A stretch of 48,394 bases of DNA from Clostridiales bacterium (GTDB taxonomy: Bacteria; Bacteroidota; Bacteroidia; Bacteroidales; Muribaculaceae). Shown here in pieces: positions 35,697-44,390 of the stretch. The notes under the pieces are model-generated. The model saw nothing but the letters and a program-made list of their open reading frames with translations. It had not been told where the DNA came from and ran no database searches. The position numbers and the translations under genes are program-made. The stretch is taken from contig JAMPBP010000009.1 of the NCBI GenBank assembly GCA_023666645.1, positions 1-48,394 of the forward strand. The letters run 5' to 3'. The first letter of the stretch is position 1, and the number at the start of each line of letters is the position of its first letter.

Positions 35697-36272
35697 TTAA
35701 TATCGGCTCTCGACGATATCCCAGTCAACTATATTCCACATGCCTTTAAGATAGCTGGCCCGTTGATTCCTATAATCAATGTAGTAGGCATGTTCCCACA
35801 CATCAAATGTCAACAACGGTGTGAGTCCTTGGGTCATAGGGTTACCCGCATTGGATTCTTGTGTAATGACAAGTTTTCCGTTGTCATCGCGAGATAACCA
35901 CACCCAGCCTGAACCAAACAATGATGCACCGGCTCCTTCAAAAGCATCTTTAAACTTCTGGAATGACCCAAACTGCTCATCAATAGCTCTGCGCAAATCA
36001 CCTTGTGGCTCACCACCTCCATCAGGCGATAAAGAGAAGAAATAGAAAATATGGTTCCAGGCTTGCGACGCATTGTTGAACAATGCTCCTTTGGAATGCT
36101 TGATGACATCTTCAAGTTCCATATTCTCAAATTCGGAACCTTCTATCAATTTATTCAGGTTATCAATATAAGCCTTCTCGTGCTTCCCATAGTGGTACTC
36201 GATTGTCTCCTGACTGATTATCGGGACAAGGGCATTGTTGGCATAAGGTAGGTTGGGTTGTGTATATTTCAT
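35697..36272 (-). CDS. sodB: Superoxide dismutase, iron/manganese type
   Basis: Converts superoxide to oxygen and hydrogen peroxide; protects an anaerobe on exposure to air. 191 residues, cytoplasmic (no signal peptide). The metal ligands are H27, H74, D157 and H161, and the signature DVWEHAYYIDY is at 157-167. GSGWVWL and the active-site tyrosine region HYGKHEKAY fit the family. Residues such as Q70 in NNASQAWNHIF favour the iron or cambialistic form, as expected for Bacteroidales. Monogenic, with its own promoter-like box and terminator. Confidence 0.95.
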   Translation of the reverse strand: MKYTQPNLPYANNALVPIISQETIEYHYGKHEKAYIDNLNKLIEGSEFENMELEDVIKHSKGALFNNASQAWNHIFYFFSLSPDGGGEPQGDLRRAIDEQFGSFQKFKDAFEGAGASLFGSGWVWLSRDDNGKLVITQESNAGNPMTQGLTPLLTFDVWEHAYYIDYRNQRASYLKGMWNIVDWDIVESRY

Positions 36273-36326
36273 AATATTGAATTTTGAATTTCTTTATCTA
36301 TGAAACACACACAACTCCATTTAGTT

Positions 36327-36357
36327 CAAAAATACCCTTCATTTAACAATAGTTCAT
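36327..36357 (-). promoter_or_regulatory. Candidate promoter of sodB
   Basis: On the minus strand TATTTTTG (36334-36327) fits the -7 consensus. At the 20-base distance the -33 site reads ATG (36357-36355), two of three bases. The leader would be about 48 bases. Confidence 0.4.
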
Positions 36358-36402
36358 GCTTTCCTGTGCATGATGACAGACACGAAGATTTCCTCTCAAG
36401 GT

Positions 36403-37581
36403 CTAAGAGCCCACCGAATTTCGGTTTAACCTTACAAGTGACTTATGGTAGTCCAATTCAATTTGAAGAAAATCCCATTCTGCCTCCCGGTAATAGGTTA
36501 CTTCCCTGAGATAATCAACCAGTGATATTTGTCCTCCATGATAAGCTTTGCCCAATAGCTCGATATGATTATTATTATAAAATACATCGGTAAGTAGGCC
36601 AAGTATTTCTTTATTTTTTAACGCCTTATAATATTCGACATCAACCGTTGTGCGCAATTCGGCCTGTGCCAACCGCGTTTCAAGTTCAACTGCCGATACA
36701 AGATGGCGGGAGATTTCTTTCTTTCCTCGATTAGAGAAAAAGGGTAGGGTAATACCCACACTGAAACCATTGAAGTTGATGCCTTCCTCGCGCTCATGTA
36801 CATACCCTACTGTCAACTCCGGCAACTGCTCCATAGCCCTCGCCTTACCGTTATTGACCTCGGCTATTCTCAGTTTGTTGTAATAATAGCTCACTATGTC
36901 ATTTTCAATGCCATCATGATACTCTTCTATAGTCAACAATCGATCTATAGGATAAGTGATACTAATAGCGTCCTGATCATCCAGAGCAATACCTAAGAAT
37001 GATAGTTGCTCTCGGCACTCTTTATAACGGCTTTCAAGTTCATTAAGCTTGACAATATTATTGGCCAATTCTATTTTTGCTCTGTTCAATTCAAGAATTG
37101 TCGACTCACCATTTTCAAAACTTTTGTCAGACATCTCAACTATAAGCCTCATGTCATCTACAACTTTGCGCTCAAGATTCATCGCCTTATTGCAGTAGGC
37201 TATTTCCACAAGCAATTCGCGGGCCTCGATAAGTTTGGCAACCAATTCAACTTTATATCTCAGTTCGTTGGCCTCCTTCATGGCTTCAATAGCTTTGCGA
37301 CGGGCTTGATATGTGCCGGGGAAATCAAAAGTTTCACTGATACTTAATCCCCATCGGGGCTCAGCTCCATGCCCCCATAGACGCTCAAATTCGATCTCCG
37401 GATCAGAAAGATTGTTCTCAACTCTCGACACAGCTATCTCAGACAACTGAGTTTCACGCAATTGCTTTAGCGTCAAATTATTGTTTTCTATCAACTCGAC
37501 AGCCTGCTCATATATGTCGGCATTTACATCAGACACAGATCCAGAAATGACAACTATGACTGCCAGTAATATTTTCTTCAT
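36403..37581 (-). CDS. TolC-family outer-membrane protein of metal efflux
   Basis: Outer-membrane channel, CusC/CzcC-like, 392 residues from the ATG at 37581; in-frame ATG codons upstream lie inside the CusA-like gene. A signal peptide is at 1-21 (ILLAVIVVISGSVSDVNA). The OEP repeats are the long helical segments around EANELRYKVELVAKLIEARE and ELETRLAQAELRTTVDVEYY. It begins one base after the CusA-like stop codon, so translation is coupled. The length is short for a full CzcC (about 420), but both repeats are present. Confidence 0.88.
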   Translation of the reverse strand: MKKILLAVIVVISGSVSDVNADIYEQAVELIENNNLTLKQLRETQLSEIAVSRVENNLSDPEIEFERLWGHGAEPRWGLSISETFDFPGTYQARRKAIEAMKEANELRYKVELVAKLIEARELLVEIAYCNKAMNLERKVVDDMRLIVEMSDKSFENGESTILELNRAKIELANNIVKLNELESRYKECREQLSFLGIALDDQDAISITYPIDRLLTIEEYHDGIENDIVSYYYNKLRIAEVNNGKARAMEQLPELTVGYVHEREEGINFNGFSVGITLPFFSNRGKKEISRHLVSAVELETRLAQAELRTTVDVEYYKALKNKEILGLLTDVFYNNNHIELLGKAYHGGQISLVDYLREVTYYREAEWDFLQIELDYHKSLVRLNRNSVGS

Positions 37582-37582
37582 A

Positions 37583-40500
37583 TTATGCTTTTTCATTTTT
37601 GTTTTCAATCCTTATGTACAATAATGGCACTACAATAAGATTCAACACAGTCGATGTAATCAGACCCCCAAGTATCACTGTAGCCATAGGAGCCTGAATT
37701 TCATTGCCTGCCTCGCCACCTCTGAGCGCCAACGGAATCAGTGCAAAAGCCGATGTCAGGGCTGTCATCATGATTGGAGTGAGCCTGTCGACAGAACCTT
37801 GCATAACACGTTCCTTCAAAGCTACATGCTCGCTTTTTAACTGATTATATCTATTAATCAATAGCATTCCGTTACGGGTAGATATTCCCATGAGCGAAAT
37901 GAAACCTATGATTGCCGGGATATTGAGTTCAGCTCCGGTAAATACCAACATGAATACACCACCAATCAATGCAAGCGGCATATTGACAAGTATCAATAGG
38001 GACTGGTTCAATCTCTTGAATTCGCCATATAACAACATGAATATAACAATAATTGAAAGGATACTCAAGAGCATTAATGTACGTGTGGCCGATGCCTCAC
38101 TCTCAAATTGTCCACCAATCTTGATCATATATCCCTCGGGGAGGTTTACCTTTTCATTGATCGCTTTCCGCATCTCATTGACAGTGCCTCTTAAGTCTCG
38201 TCCCTCAACATTGGCCGAAATAACAATTCGACGATTCACATCTTCACGATTTATTGTATTCGGACCGGTTGACGATATGATCTCGGCCACCTCAGCAAGA
38301 GCTACCTTGCCGTCACGACTATCAATCAATATATTACCTATTGACTCAATCTCGTCATATTCATTAGGATCGACCTTTACAATAACACTGTAAGGATAAC
38401 CGTTCTCATACATTTGGGATATCTCTGTACCACCGAAAGCCACCTTGACAAATTGGCTGAAATCCTTTAAACTTATGCCATATTGACTCAACATAGCCCT
38501 ACGTGGTTTTATCTCTATTTGAGGACGATTGATCTGTTGCTCTATATTTACATCTACAACACCATCAATCCCATGTATGGCATTCTTGATTTCTGTTCCT
38601 TTATTATATAGGGTACTCAGGTCATTACCAAACAGTTTTATGGCAATTTGTGCCTCTGTCCCTGACAACATGGCATCTATACGATGCGAAATAGGTTGAC
38701 CTACTTCTATATTGCAACCTGGCAAAGTCTTCAATTTATCACGCAATTCCCTACTCACTTCACTACGGCTACGACCGTTGAGTTTATACGGTGCTTCTAT
38801 CTCAGATACATTGGTACCTAACGCGTGCTCGTCGAGTTCGGCACGACCTGTCTTTCTGGCTACAGTCTGTATTTCAGGAACTGAAAGTATGAGAAGTTCA
38901 GCCTTACGACCTATTTCATCGCTCTCCTGTATAGATATCCCAGGTAATGTGCTTACATTTATCGTATAAGAACCTTCATTGAATCCAGGCAAAAAGCTCC
39001 GGCCAAGATTAAAAAACATAACTATAGCAATAACGAGCAACAATGCAGTAGAAACAAATACAGTTTTGGGGTTAGACTCGGAGGCCGACAAAACCTTACT
39101 ATAGAAATGCTTCAATTTCATCGTTAACTTAGGCTCGCGGTCAAGATGCTCACGGTATCCATTGCCGGTGAGAAGATAACTGCATAAAACCGGAGTCAGA
39201 GTCAAGGCAACAACGGTAGAGGCCGTCAATGCTATGATGAAAGCTATACCCAGCGGAATAAGCATGCGCCCTTCTATGCCGCTAAGAAAAAACAAAGGCA
39301 TGAAACTTGCTATGATTATAAGCGAGGAATTCAGAACCGGCATTCTCACCTCACGCGAAGCTTCATATACAACTGTCAATTCATCAGATTGGCTCCCGCC
39401 GGGTTTTCTCCGGTTCTCTCTAAGTCGCTTATACACATTTTCTACATCAACGATACAATCGTCAACAAGAGAACCAATAGCGATTGCAATGCCACCGAGT
39501 GTCATGGTATTGATATTAATATGCATCAGATACATCACCAACACCGTTATGAGTATAGACATCGGTAAAGCTACAACCGAAATTATTGTTGTGCGCAGGT
39601 TCATCAAAAAGAAGAACAGGACTATAATTACAAATATAGCCCCTTCAAACAGTGACTGCTGTAGATTTCCAATAGAAGTCTCAATAAAATTACTTTGGCT
39701 GAAAATGTCGGTAGCTACTTTCAAATCGGCAGGCAGCGTCGATTGCAACTGATTTACGGTAGCAATCAATTTGTCATTTAACTCTATCGTCCCAACATGC
39801 GGCTGTTTTGTCACTGTAATGATAACGGCATTGTCACCTCTCACCGATGCCTTTCCTATACATGGTGACTCTGCACCTATTTCAACACATGCTATTTCAC
39901 CAAGTGTAACTGTCTCGCCACTGTCACAGTTCACAACATTATGCATGAGATCGTCAGCATTTGTTGTCGAAAGCATTCCCTTTATAGTATATTCGTTACC
40001 ATAATCATTGATGATGCTTCCTGCAGCATTGAGTGTCATTCCCTCGCAAGCCTCGAGAACGGCATTGAGTGTCACACCATAACGTTTCATCATCGCAGTG
40101 TTGAGCTTAATTTGCATCTGCTTGACATCTCCACCTATCACCGATACAGATGACACACCCTCTACTGCCAAGAGACGGGGTCTTATCACACGGTCGGCAA
40201 TGCTTCTGAGTTCCATCATCGAGGTACTGTCGGCCGTCAACCCTATAATAAGCACTTCGCCTAATATCGACGACTGCGGCCCCATAACCGGTGTTTCCAC
40301 TCCGGGAGGGAAATTATCTGCCACTCCGGCAATATGCTCTGCAACCGTTTGACGAGCTACATATATGTCAGTACCCCAGTCAAACTCCACATTTACTATA
40401 GAGAAGCCCGTTGTCGATGATGATCTTACACGTCTCACACCTGTAGACCCATTAACCGCAGTCTCGATAGGGTAGGTTACAAGTTGCTCAACCTCCTCAG

Positions 40501-40672
40501 CTGCAAGACCGGGAGCCTCGGTCATAACAGTCACTGTGGGAGCATTCAGATCTGGAAAAATATCCACATCGGCTCTCATTATGGCAACCACTCCCATCAA
40601 TACTAATACTCCGCTTATCAACAATACAATAAGCCTGTTTTTAAGCGAAAACTTTATAATTGAATTTAGCAT
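37583..40672 (-). CDS. Heavy-metal RND efflux pump, CusA/CzcA type
   Basis: Proton-driven trimeric pump of 1029 residues exporting metal ions from the periplasm or cytoplasm. It starts IIKFSLKNRLIVLLISGVLV, the normal HME start. The helix-4 motif is GSLVDDCIVDVENVYKRL, with D404, D405, D409 and E411, which may serve the proton relay and metal path. DLNAPTVTVMTEAPG (41-55) and GMLLINRYNQL (near 940) are family segments. Whether copper(I)/silver(I) or zinc/cobalt/nickel is exported cannot be decided. A 147-base gap separates it from the adaptor gene upstream. Confidence 0.93.
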   Translation of the reverse strand: MLNSIIKFSLKNRLIVLLISGVLVLMGVVAIMRADVDIFPDLNAPTVTVMTEAPGLAAEEVEQLVTYPIETAVNGSTGVRRVRSSSTTGFSIVNVEFDWGTDIYVARQTVAEHIAGVADNFPPGVETPVMGPQSSILGEVLIIGLTADSTSMMELRSIADRVIRPRLLAVEGVSSVSVIGGDVKQMQIKLNTAMMKRYGVTLNAVLEACEGMTLNAAGSIINDYGNEYTIKGMLSTTNADDLMHNVVNCDSGETVTLGEIACVEIGAESPCIGKASVRGDNAVIITVTKQPHVGTIELNDKLIATVNQLQSTLPADLKVATDIFSQSNFIETSIGNLQQSLFEGAIFVIIVLFFFLMNLRTTIISVVALPMSILITVLVMYLMHININTMTLGGIAIAIGSLVDDCIVDVENVYKRLRENRRKPGGSQSDELTVVYEASREVRMPVLNSSLIIIASFMPLFFLSGIEGRMLIPLGIAFIIALTASTVVALTLTPVLCSYLLTGNGYREHLDREPKLTMKLKHFYSKVLSASESNPKTVFVSTALLLVIAIVMFFNLGRSFLPGFNEGSYTINVSTLPGISIQESDEIGRKAELLILSVPEIQTVARKTGRAELDEHALGTNVSEIEAPYKLNGRSRSEVSRELRDKLKTLPGCNIEVGQPISHRIDAMLSGTEAQIAIKLFGNDLSTLYNKGTEIKNAIHGIDGVVDVNIEQQINRPQIEIKPRRAMLSQYGISLKDFSQFVKVAFGGTEISQMYENGYPYSVIVKVDPNEYDEIESIGNILIDSRDGKVALAEVAEIISSTGPNTINREDVNRRIVISANVEGRDLRGTVNEMRKAINEKVNLPEGYMIKIGGQFESEASATRTLMLLSILSIIVIFMLLYGEFKRLNQSLLILVNMPLALIGGVFMLVFTGAELNIPAIIGFISLMGISTRNGMLLINRYNQLKSEHVALKERVMQGSVDRLTPIMMTALTSAFALIPLALRGGEAGNEIQAPMATVILGGLITSTVLNLIVVPLLYIRIENKNEKA

Positions 40673-40819
40673 TCCTGATATTTGTATAATTAATTCGTCT
40701 GGACTTGTTGAAATGCAGTGTCCCGTTGAAGTCCATATATTAATAACTACTAAGCTCTTAGATTCACATTCTCATATATTTCTGAAAAACTCCATTATTC
40801 AGACCTTTAATATGGCTTA

Positions 40820-42094
40820 TTAATGGCTATGGGAATGACCTTCAGGGACTGCCCCGCTGCTTTCTGCCAGCTTGACATAAATCATCCCTTTTGAAACGAC
40901 ATCGATACCCGCTGACAGTCCATTCTTTATTTCAACACGTTGACCATCGGTACGACCTAATGTCACCGGAATCTTTTTATAACAATCGCTATCAAGACGC
41001 TGGAAAACAAAGTGAACACCTTGCTGCTCACTTATACTGCCTTTGGGAACAGTAATAACTTCCTCACATTCATCACCACTCAAGTATAAATCGACTATCA
41101 TGCCAGGGACAGCATTTATATCTTTTCTATCAACCTCAAAATAAACAGGCACATATCCACCTATCATCTTTACAGGTCGATCTGTAAGCCGTTTCACTCC
41201 AAGTTCCTCCAAATCGTAGACCTCCTGGCTGTTATTGCTTTTCAGTTTCCCTTTGGTCAATTCATCAATACTTTTAATTTCACGCGCAGGAACATCGGCT
41301 CTTATCGTCATACGCTCTCCTTTACTCACTGTTGCTATTCTCTCTCCAGTCTCGACATAGTCACCATCCTGCACAAGAATATCAGTTATAGTGCCGCCCG
41401 TTGGCGCTATGAGCTTGCTTCCCTCTCTCATACCACTGTAGGCCGCAGCCAGCCTCTTATATTCAGCCTCTGTTGCATTATATTCACGCTTGGATACAAT
41501 ACCATCCTTATACAAGGGTGTGATGCGTTCAAGCTCCTTCTTGGCTGCTTCCATCTCTATATAAGCAATCTCATTGGCATCTCCTCCTTCAACATTGCGC
41601 TTACTTATTGTGGCAAGAACTGCTCCTGTACTGACATTTTTACCCATGGCCAACGAATTAGTGAATCGAATTATCCCGGTCGACTTGCTGGTCACTGATG
41701 CCTCGTCAGTAGGAGCCGATTCAAGTACACCTGCCACATGCAATACACAGCCAAATGGCCGCACCATCACAGTCTCGGTTTCAACACCAAGTTCATCAGC
41801 GTCGTGAGCCGATAATTTAATCACTCCATCATGTTCACCATCCATATGACCTTGCTCCTTTACTTCATGGCTATGTTCATGGTCATGGTCGTGCGCATGT
41901 TCATGGTCGTGTTCATGTTCATGATCATTGTGATGCTCATGATCATTGTGATGCTCATGGTCAGCTTCCTCATGACTATGCAAATGAGATATCTTTTCAG
42001 CACTGTTTCCACTCTCTTCTTTCTGCCACTCTTTACAGCTCGGAGTCAATGTTGCACACACTAAGCATGCCAACGCAATTATGTTAATTTTCAT
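40820..42094 (-). CDS. Metal-efflux periplasmic adaptor with His-rich region, CusB/CzcB type
   Basis: Lipoprotein adaptor, 424 residues, lipobox LTPSC with C20 acylated. Residues 37-76 carry 19 histidines in HEHHND and DHEH-like repeats, a likely metal-capturing arm, and the C-terminus ends GHSHSH. The body is the usual adaptor: ESAPTDEASVTSKSTGII (lipoyl half), a helical hairpin (about 175-225), GSKLIAPTGGTITDILVQDG (second lipoyl half), then barrel and membrane-proximal domains to 415. Upstream comes the small Cys/His-rich gene, and the pump follows. A broad metal specificity is plausible, with His-rich arms often seen for zinc, nickel or copper. Confidence 0.93.
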   Translation of the reverse strand: MKINIIALACLVCATLTPSCKEWQKEESGNSAEKISHLHSHEEADHEHHNDHEHHNDHEHEHDHEHAHDHDHEHSHEVKEQGHMDGEHDGVIKLSAHDADELGVETETVMVRPFGCVLHVAGVLESAPTDEASVTSKSTGIIRFTNSLAMGKNVSTGAVLATISKRNVEGGDANEIAYIEMEAAKKELERITPLYKDGIVSKREYNATEAEYKRLAAAYSGMREGSKLIAPTGGTITDILVQDGDYVETGERIATVSKGERMTIRADVPAREIKSIDELTKGKLKSNNSQEVYDLEELGVKRLTDRPVKMIGGYVPVYFEVDRKDINAVPGMIVDLYLSGDECEEVITVPKGSISEQQGVHFVFQRLDSDCYKKIPVTLGRTDGQRVEIKNGLSAGIDVVSKGMIYVKLAESSGAVPEGHSHSH

Positions 42095-42221
42095 ACAATT
42101 ATAGAACGATTTATATACTATCGTAGACCCAAATTACAAATCAAACTATTGAAATTCAGGCAATAAAATAAAAATAGCTTAAATATTGCAATTCAACTGA
42201 ATCCCTGACACGGGATTCAAT

Positions 42222-42662
42222 TCAACAATAGAGTGGGGGAGCCCGCAACCCATTATGTTGCACATCAACATTTTGGGTGTATAAATAGCCTTGGTTATAA
42301 GAAATTTGCCAGCTATAATTGTATAGTGGCTCAAATTCATCTCCTGAAGCTAAAAAAAGGTCTATTACCGCGGTATATAATATGTGACCCGAATGGATAC
42401 CTCTGTCACTATCTACAATGATATGATAATAATCATATGACAACGGGCAATCATCTTCATTGCCGGTATCATTATTAACACATCCTGATTCTACATTAAA
42501 ATCAAATTCATTATGACCGCATAATGCACACACATGAATGTTGCCATATACATCATGATGATGACAACGCACAAATCCCGATATGGACAACATGATAATC
42601 AACAAAACTACACATGCGATCCCGGGAATACAGTCTACTTTATGTGATCCATATACACTCAT
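42222..42662 (-). CDS. Small Cys/His-rich exported protein, first gene of metal-efflux operon
   Basis: 146 residues from the ATG at 42662; an ATG at 42674 overlaps the predicted promoter. One hydrophobic segment near the N-terminus (GIACVVLLIIMLSISGFV) acts as membrane anchor or signal. Then come CHHHDVYGNIHVCALCGHNE, and later a cysteine near 78 and another at DDCPLS, giving a probable metal-binding cluster. The remainder is polar, with several tyrosines. I cannot name the family with certainty; short His-rich Bacteroidales proteins such as DUF6769 are one possibility. It stands 127 bases ahead of the CusB-like gene in the same direction. A periplasmic metal sensor or chaperone is inferred from composition and location. 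Confidence 0.65.
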   Translation of the reverse strand: MSVYGSHKVDCIPGIACVVLLIIMLSISGFVRCHHHDVYGNIHVCALCGHNEFDFNVESGCVNNDTGNEDDCPLSYDYYHIIVDSDRGIHSGHILYTAVIDLFLASGDEFEPLYNYSWQISYNQGYLYTQNVDVQHNGLRAPPLYC

Positions 42663-42673
42663 AACAAAACACA

Positions 42674-42703
42674 CAAATATAGCAAAAATATTCGAATTAA
42701 CAA
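42674..42703 (-). promoter_or_regulatory. Candidate promoter of the metal-efflux operon
   Basis: On the minus strand TTG (42703-42701), 19 bases, TATATTTG (42681-42674). A second -7 box, TATTTTTG (42690-42683), overlaps upstream but lacks a proper TTG. Leader RNA would be very short (5-15 bases). Confidence 0.45.
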
Positions 42704-43390
42704 TCGGAGTAGTGCATATATATCAAAATCATAAATAAATCAATCTATTCAACATAATTGTGATTATGTATCTATTGAGATTTTCTTGTAGTATTCAACA
42801 GTTTCCTTGACTATGGCTCAGCAAAATTAATTGTAATTTAATGGAACAAATGGGAAAATATTCACTGAAAACGATACAAATCAAACAACTAAGAATCTAA
42901 GCATGTTATATAATTAGTAAAACGATACAGCATCAATTACCTACAATCTCTTCAGTTCCACATCAACTGATAGGCGAAATATAAAATGTAAATCAATCAT
43001 ATGTAAACGTAAACAATTTTACCAAGTAGGTCCTATTAACATTTTATCAGATTACGTTAACATCATTTCAATCGCCATCAATTCATAATTCCATAATGCA
43101 AATACGTATTTACATTCTCAAATAGTAGCCAATTTTTAAATCAACATAGTCCTTAATTTACATTATGCAATTCATTTACAAATGCAATAATATTGTTTTT
43201 ATAAATTTTAACACATTACTAATCACACTATAATCCAGGTAGTTATGTAATTATTATCAAGTTTAACTTTAAGAGGAGAGCTCTGTATTGTTAACTTAGT
43301 AGCACCGTATCACTGTACAGCAAATTATCATATTAATACCCTTTTACTTATAATTATTTAATACTGTATTACTTTAACAATTGTTGGCAA
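42704..43390. other. AT-rich intergenic stretch without recognised genes
   Basis: About 690 bases between divergent transcripts. It is visibly poorer in G and C than the neighbouring genes and has no open frame of useful length. Small repeated motifs are present: AAACGATACA near 42870 and 42920, and GTAAAC twice in tandem (43003-43014). It may be a decayed gene, a large regulatory region or an acquired segment. No tRNA or phage remnant was seen. Confidence 0.6.
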
Positions 43391-43407
43391 AGTTTACATA
43401 ATTAAAC
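43391..43407 (+). promoter_or_regulatory. Operator copy 1 upstream of HTH gene
   Basis: AGTTTACATAATTAAAC contains GTTTA-N6-TAAAC, a perfect 5+5 inverted repeat. It is one of three sites with consensus AGTTTACAwAnyTAAAy in 137 bases before the HTH gene. Confidence 0.6.
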
Positions 43408-43425
43408 CAATGTTTAAATCCAATA

Positions 43426-43442
43426 GTTTAGCTTTGTAAACT
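43426..43442 (-). promoter_or_regulatory. Operator copy 2 upstream of HTH gene
   Basis: Read on the minus strand AGTTTACAAAGCTAAAC, again GTTTA-N6-TAAAC without mismatch. Its centre is 34 bp from copy 1. It touches a spare -7-like box TATTTTTG (43442-43449). Confidence 0.6.
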
Positions 43443-43473
43443 ATTTTTGCAAATTTCAATTTACATTTATTTA

Positions 43474-43505
43474 TTTGGTTTTTTAAATAGCTTTTATTAC
43501 ATTTG
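43474..43505 (+). promoter_or_regulatory. Promoter of the HTH gene
   Basis: TTTG (43474-43477), 20 bases, TACATTTG (43498-43505) is an exact match. The RNA would start near 43512, 22 bases ahead of the ATG at 43534. Operators lie upstream and at the start. Confidence 0.7.
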
Positions 43506-43510
43506 CACAC

Positions 43511-43527
43511 AGTTTACAAATTTAAAT
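43511..43527 (+). promoter_or_regulatory. Operator copy 3 overlapping the HTH transcription start
   Basis: AGTTTACAAATTTAAAT, differing from the perfect inverted repeat only in its last base. It covers the predicted RNA start (about 43512), where a bound repressor would block transcription of the HTH gene. Confidence 0.6.
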
Positions 43528-43533
43528 ATAGCT

Positions 43534-44088
43534 ATGGATATCGTTTCCCGCCTTAAAGACTTCATTTCATACCTCCAATTGACAAATTCTCAATTTGCCG
43601 ATTCCTGTCGTATACCCCGCCCCTCTTTATCTCAACTTCTTAATGGACGAAATAAAAAAGTGAGCGATGAAATTGTTGCTAAAATCCACGAAGCATTTCC
43701 GCAACTTTCAGTCCTGTGGTTGCTTTTTGGCGAAGGAGGTATGGTGAACGATGGAAATATTCAATTCTCAGAGCCTCAAAACATCGGTTTATTCACTTCC
43801 ACCGATGCCCAACACTCGAATAATCAAAACATTGATCAATCTCAGACAGTTTCAATTTCCAACACAACTTTTTCGTCAGAAAAATTTCCTCCAGCCGACA
43901 GTTCTATTTTCGATGAAAATTCCGTCAATTTATCTTCGGCTCACCAACCATCAGATTCAGTTATATCTGGAACTCCCATTTCAGGCCATCAAACGTCAAT
44001 CAAATTGAATCCTTCTACAGGTAAGCGCATAACCAACATTGTCGTTTTCTATGACGACAACAGTTTTCAATCATTCTCTCCATCGTAA
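43534..44088 (+). CDS. Helix-turn-helix transcriptional regulator
   Basis: 184 residues from the ATG at 43534; the frame is open from 43447, but that extension covers the promoter. The Cro/C1-like HTH is at about 5-40: LKDFISYLQLTNSQFADSCR, then IPRPSLSQLLNGRNKKVSDE, and a helix ending LSVLWLLFGEGGMV (about 58-71). Residues 75-150 are rich in Ser, Asn, Gln and Pro and are probably disordered. The last 30 residues have a possible beta pattern: LNPSTGKRITNIVVFYDDNS. The C-terminus shows no LexA-type protease dyad. Three matching operators in front indicate autoregulation. The regulated pathway is unknown; the next gene has its own promoter. Confidence 0.85.
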   Translation: MDIVSRLKDFISYLQLTNSQFADSCRIPRPSLSQLLNGRNKKVSDEIVAKIHEAFPQLSVLWLLFGEGGMVNDGNIQFSEPQNIGLFTSTDAQHSNNQNIDQSQTVSISNTTFSSEKFPPADSSIFDENSVNLSSAHQPSDSVISGTPISGHQTSIKLNPSTGKRITNIVVFYDDNSFQSFSPS

Positions 44089-44390
44089 TTTTACAACCAG
44101 GCTGTATAGTCATGATGTGCCGCCATGAAATCATGATGAACATAATGATTACATAGATGTAAACACTAACGATGACAACCGATGACAACCTTAATACCGT
44201 AACATTATTTTTTTTTATTTTTTTTTGGCTATACGATACATTATACTTACCTTTGACATTAGTAGGAAATTTAACATCTACTGTCAATATCTGAATGGAT
44301 ATCATTCTCATCAACTACTGATTGGCACATGTTATTTTTCTGACAAGCAATTAAGTCCACTTGATTTATTCATACCAAAATAACAATGTC
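44089..44390 (+). other. Gap between HTH and pyrK: tandem repeat and T-rich tract
   Basis: The region holds a perfect tandem repeat GATGACAACC (44171-44190), two nine-T runs separated by one A (44208-44226), and the pyrK promoter at 44225-44255. The T-rich tract may end the HTH transcript, though no strong stem precedes it. Confidence 0.5.
44225..44255 (+). promoter_or_regulatory. Promoter of pyrK-pyrD
   Basis: TTG (44225-44227), 20 bases, TACCTTTG (44248-44255). RNA would start near 44262, giving a leader of about 130 bases to the pyrK GTG start. No attenuator hairpin was found in that leader. Confidence 0.65.

Noticed and set aside
35571-35897. Plus-strand frame opposite the sodB end
   Set aside because: It is antisense to sodB and lies over its terminator.
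42704-43390. CRISPR array or tRNA cluster in the AT-rich gap
   Set aside because: Repeats are short, few and unevenly spaced, and no cloverleaf or CCA-type ending was found.
43534-44088. Prophage repressor with adjacent phage genes
   Set aside because: The HTH gene looks phage-like, but both neighbours are chromosomal (metal efflux, pyrK-pyrD) and no integrase or phage structural gene is present.
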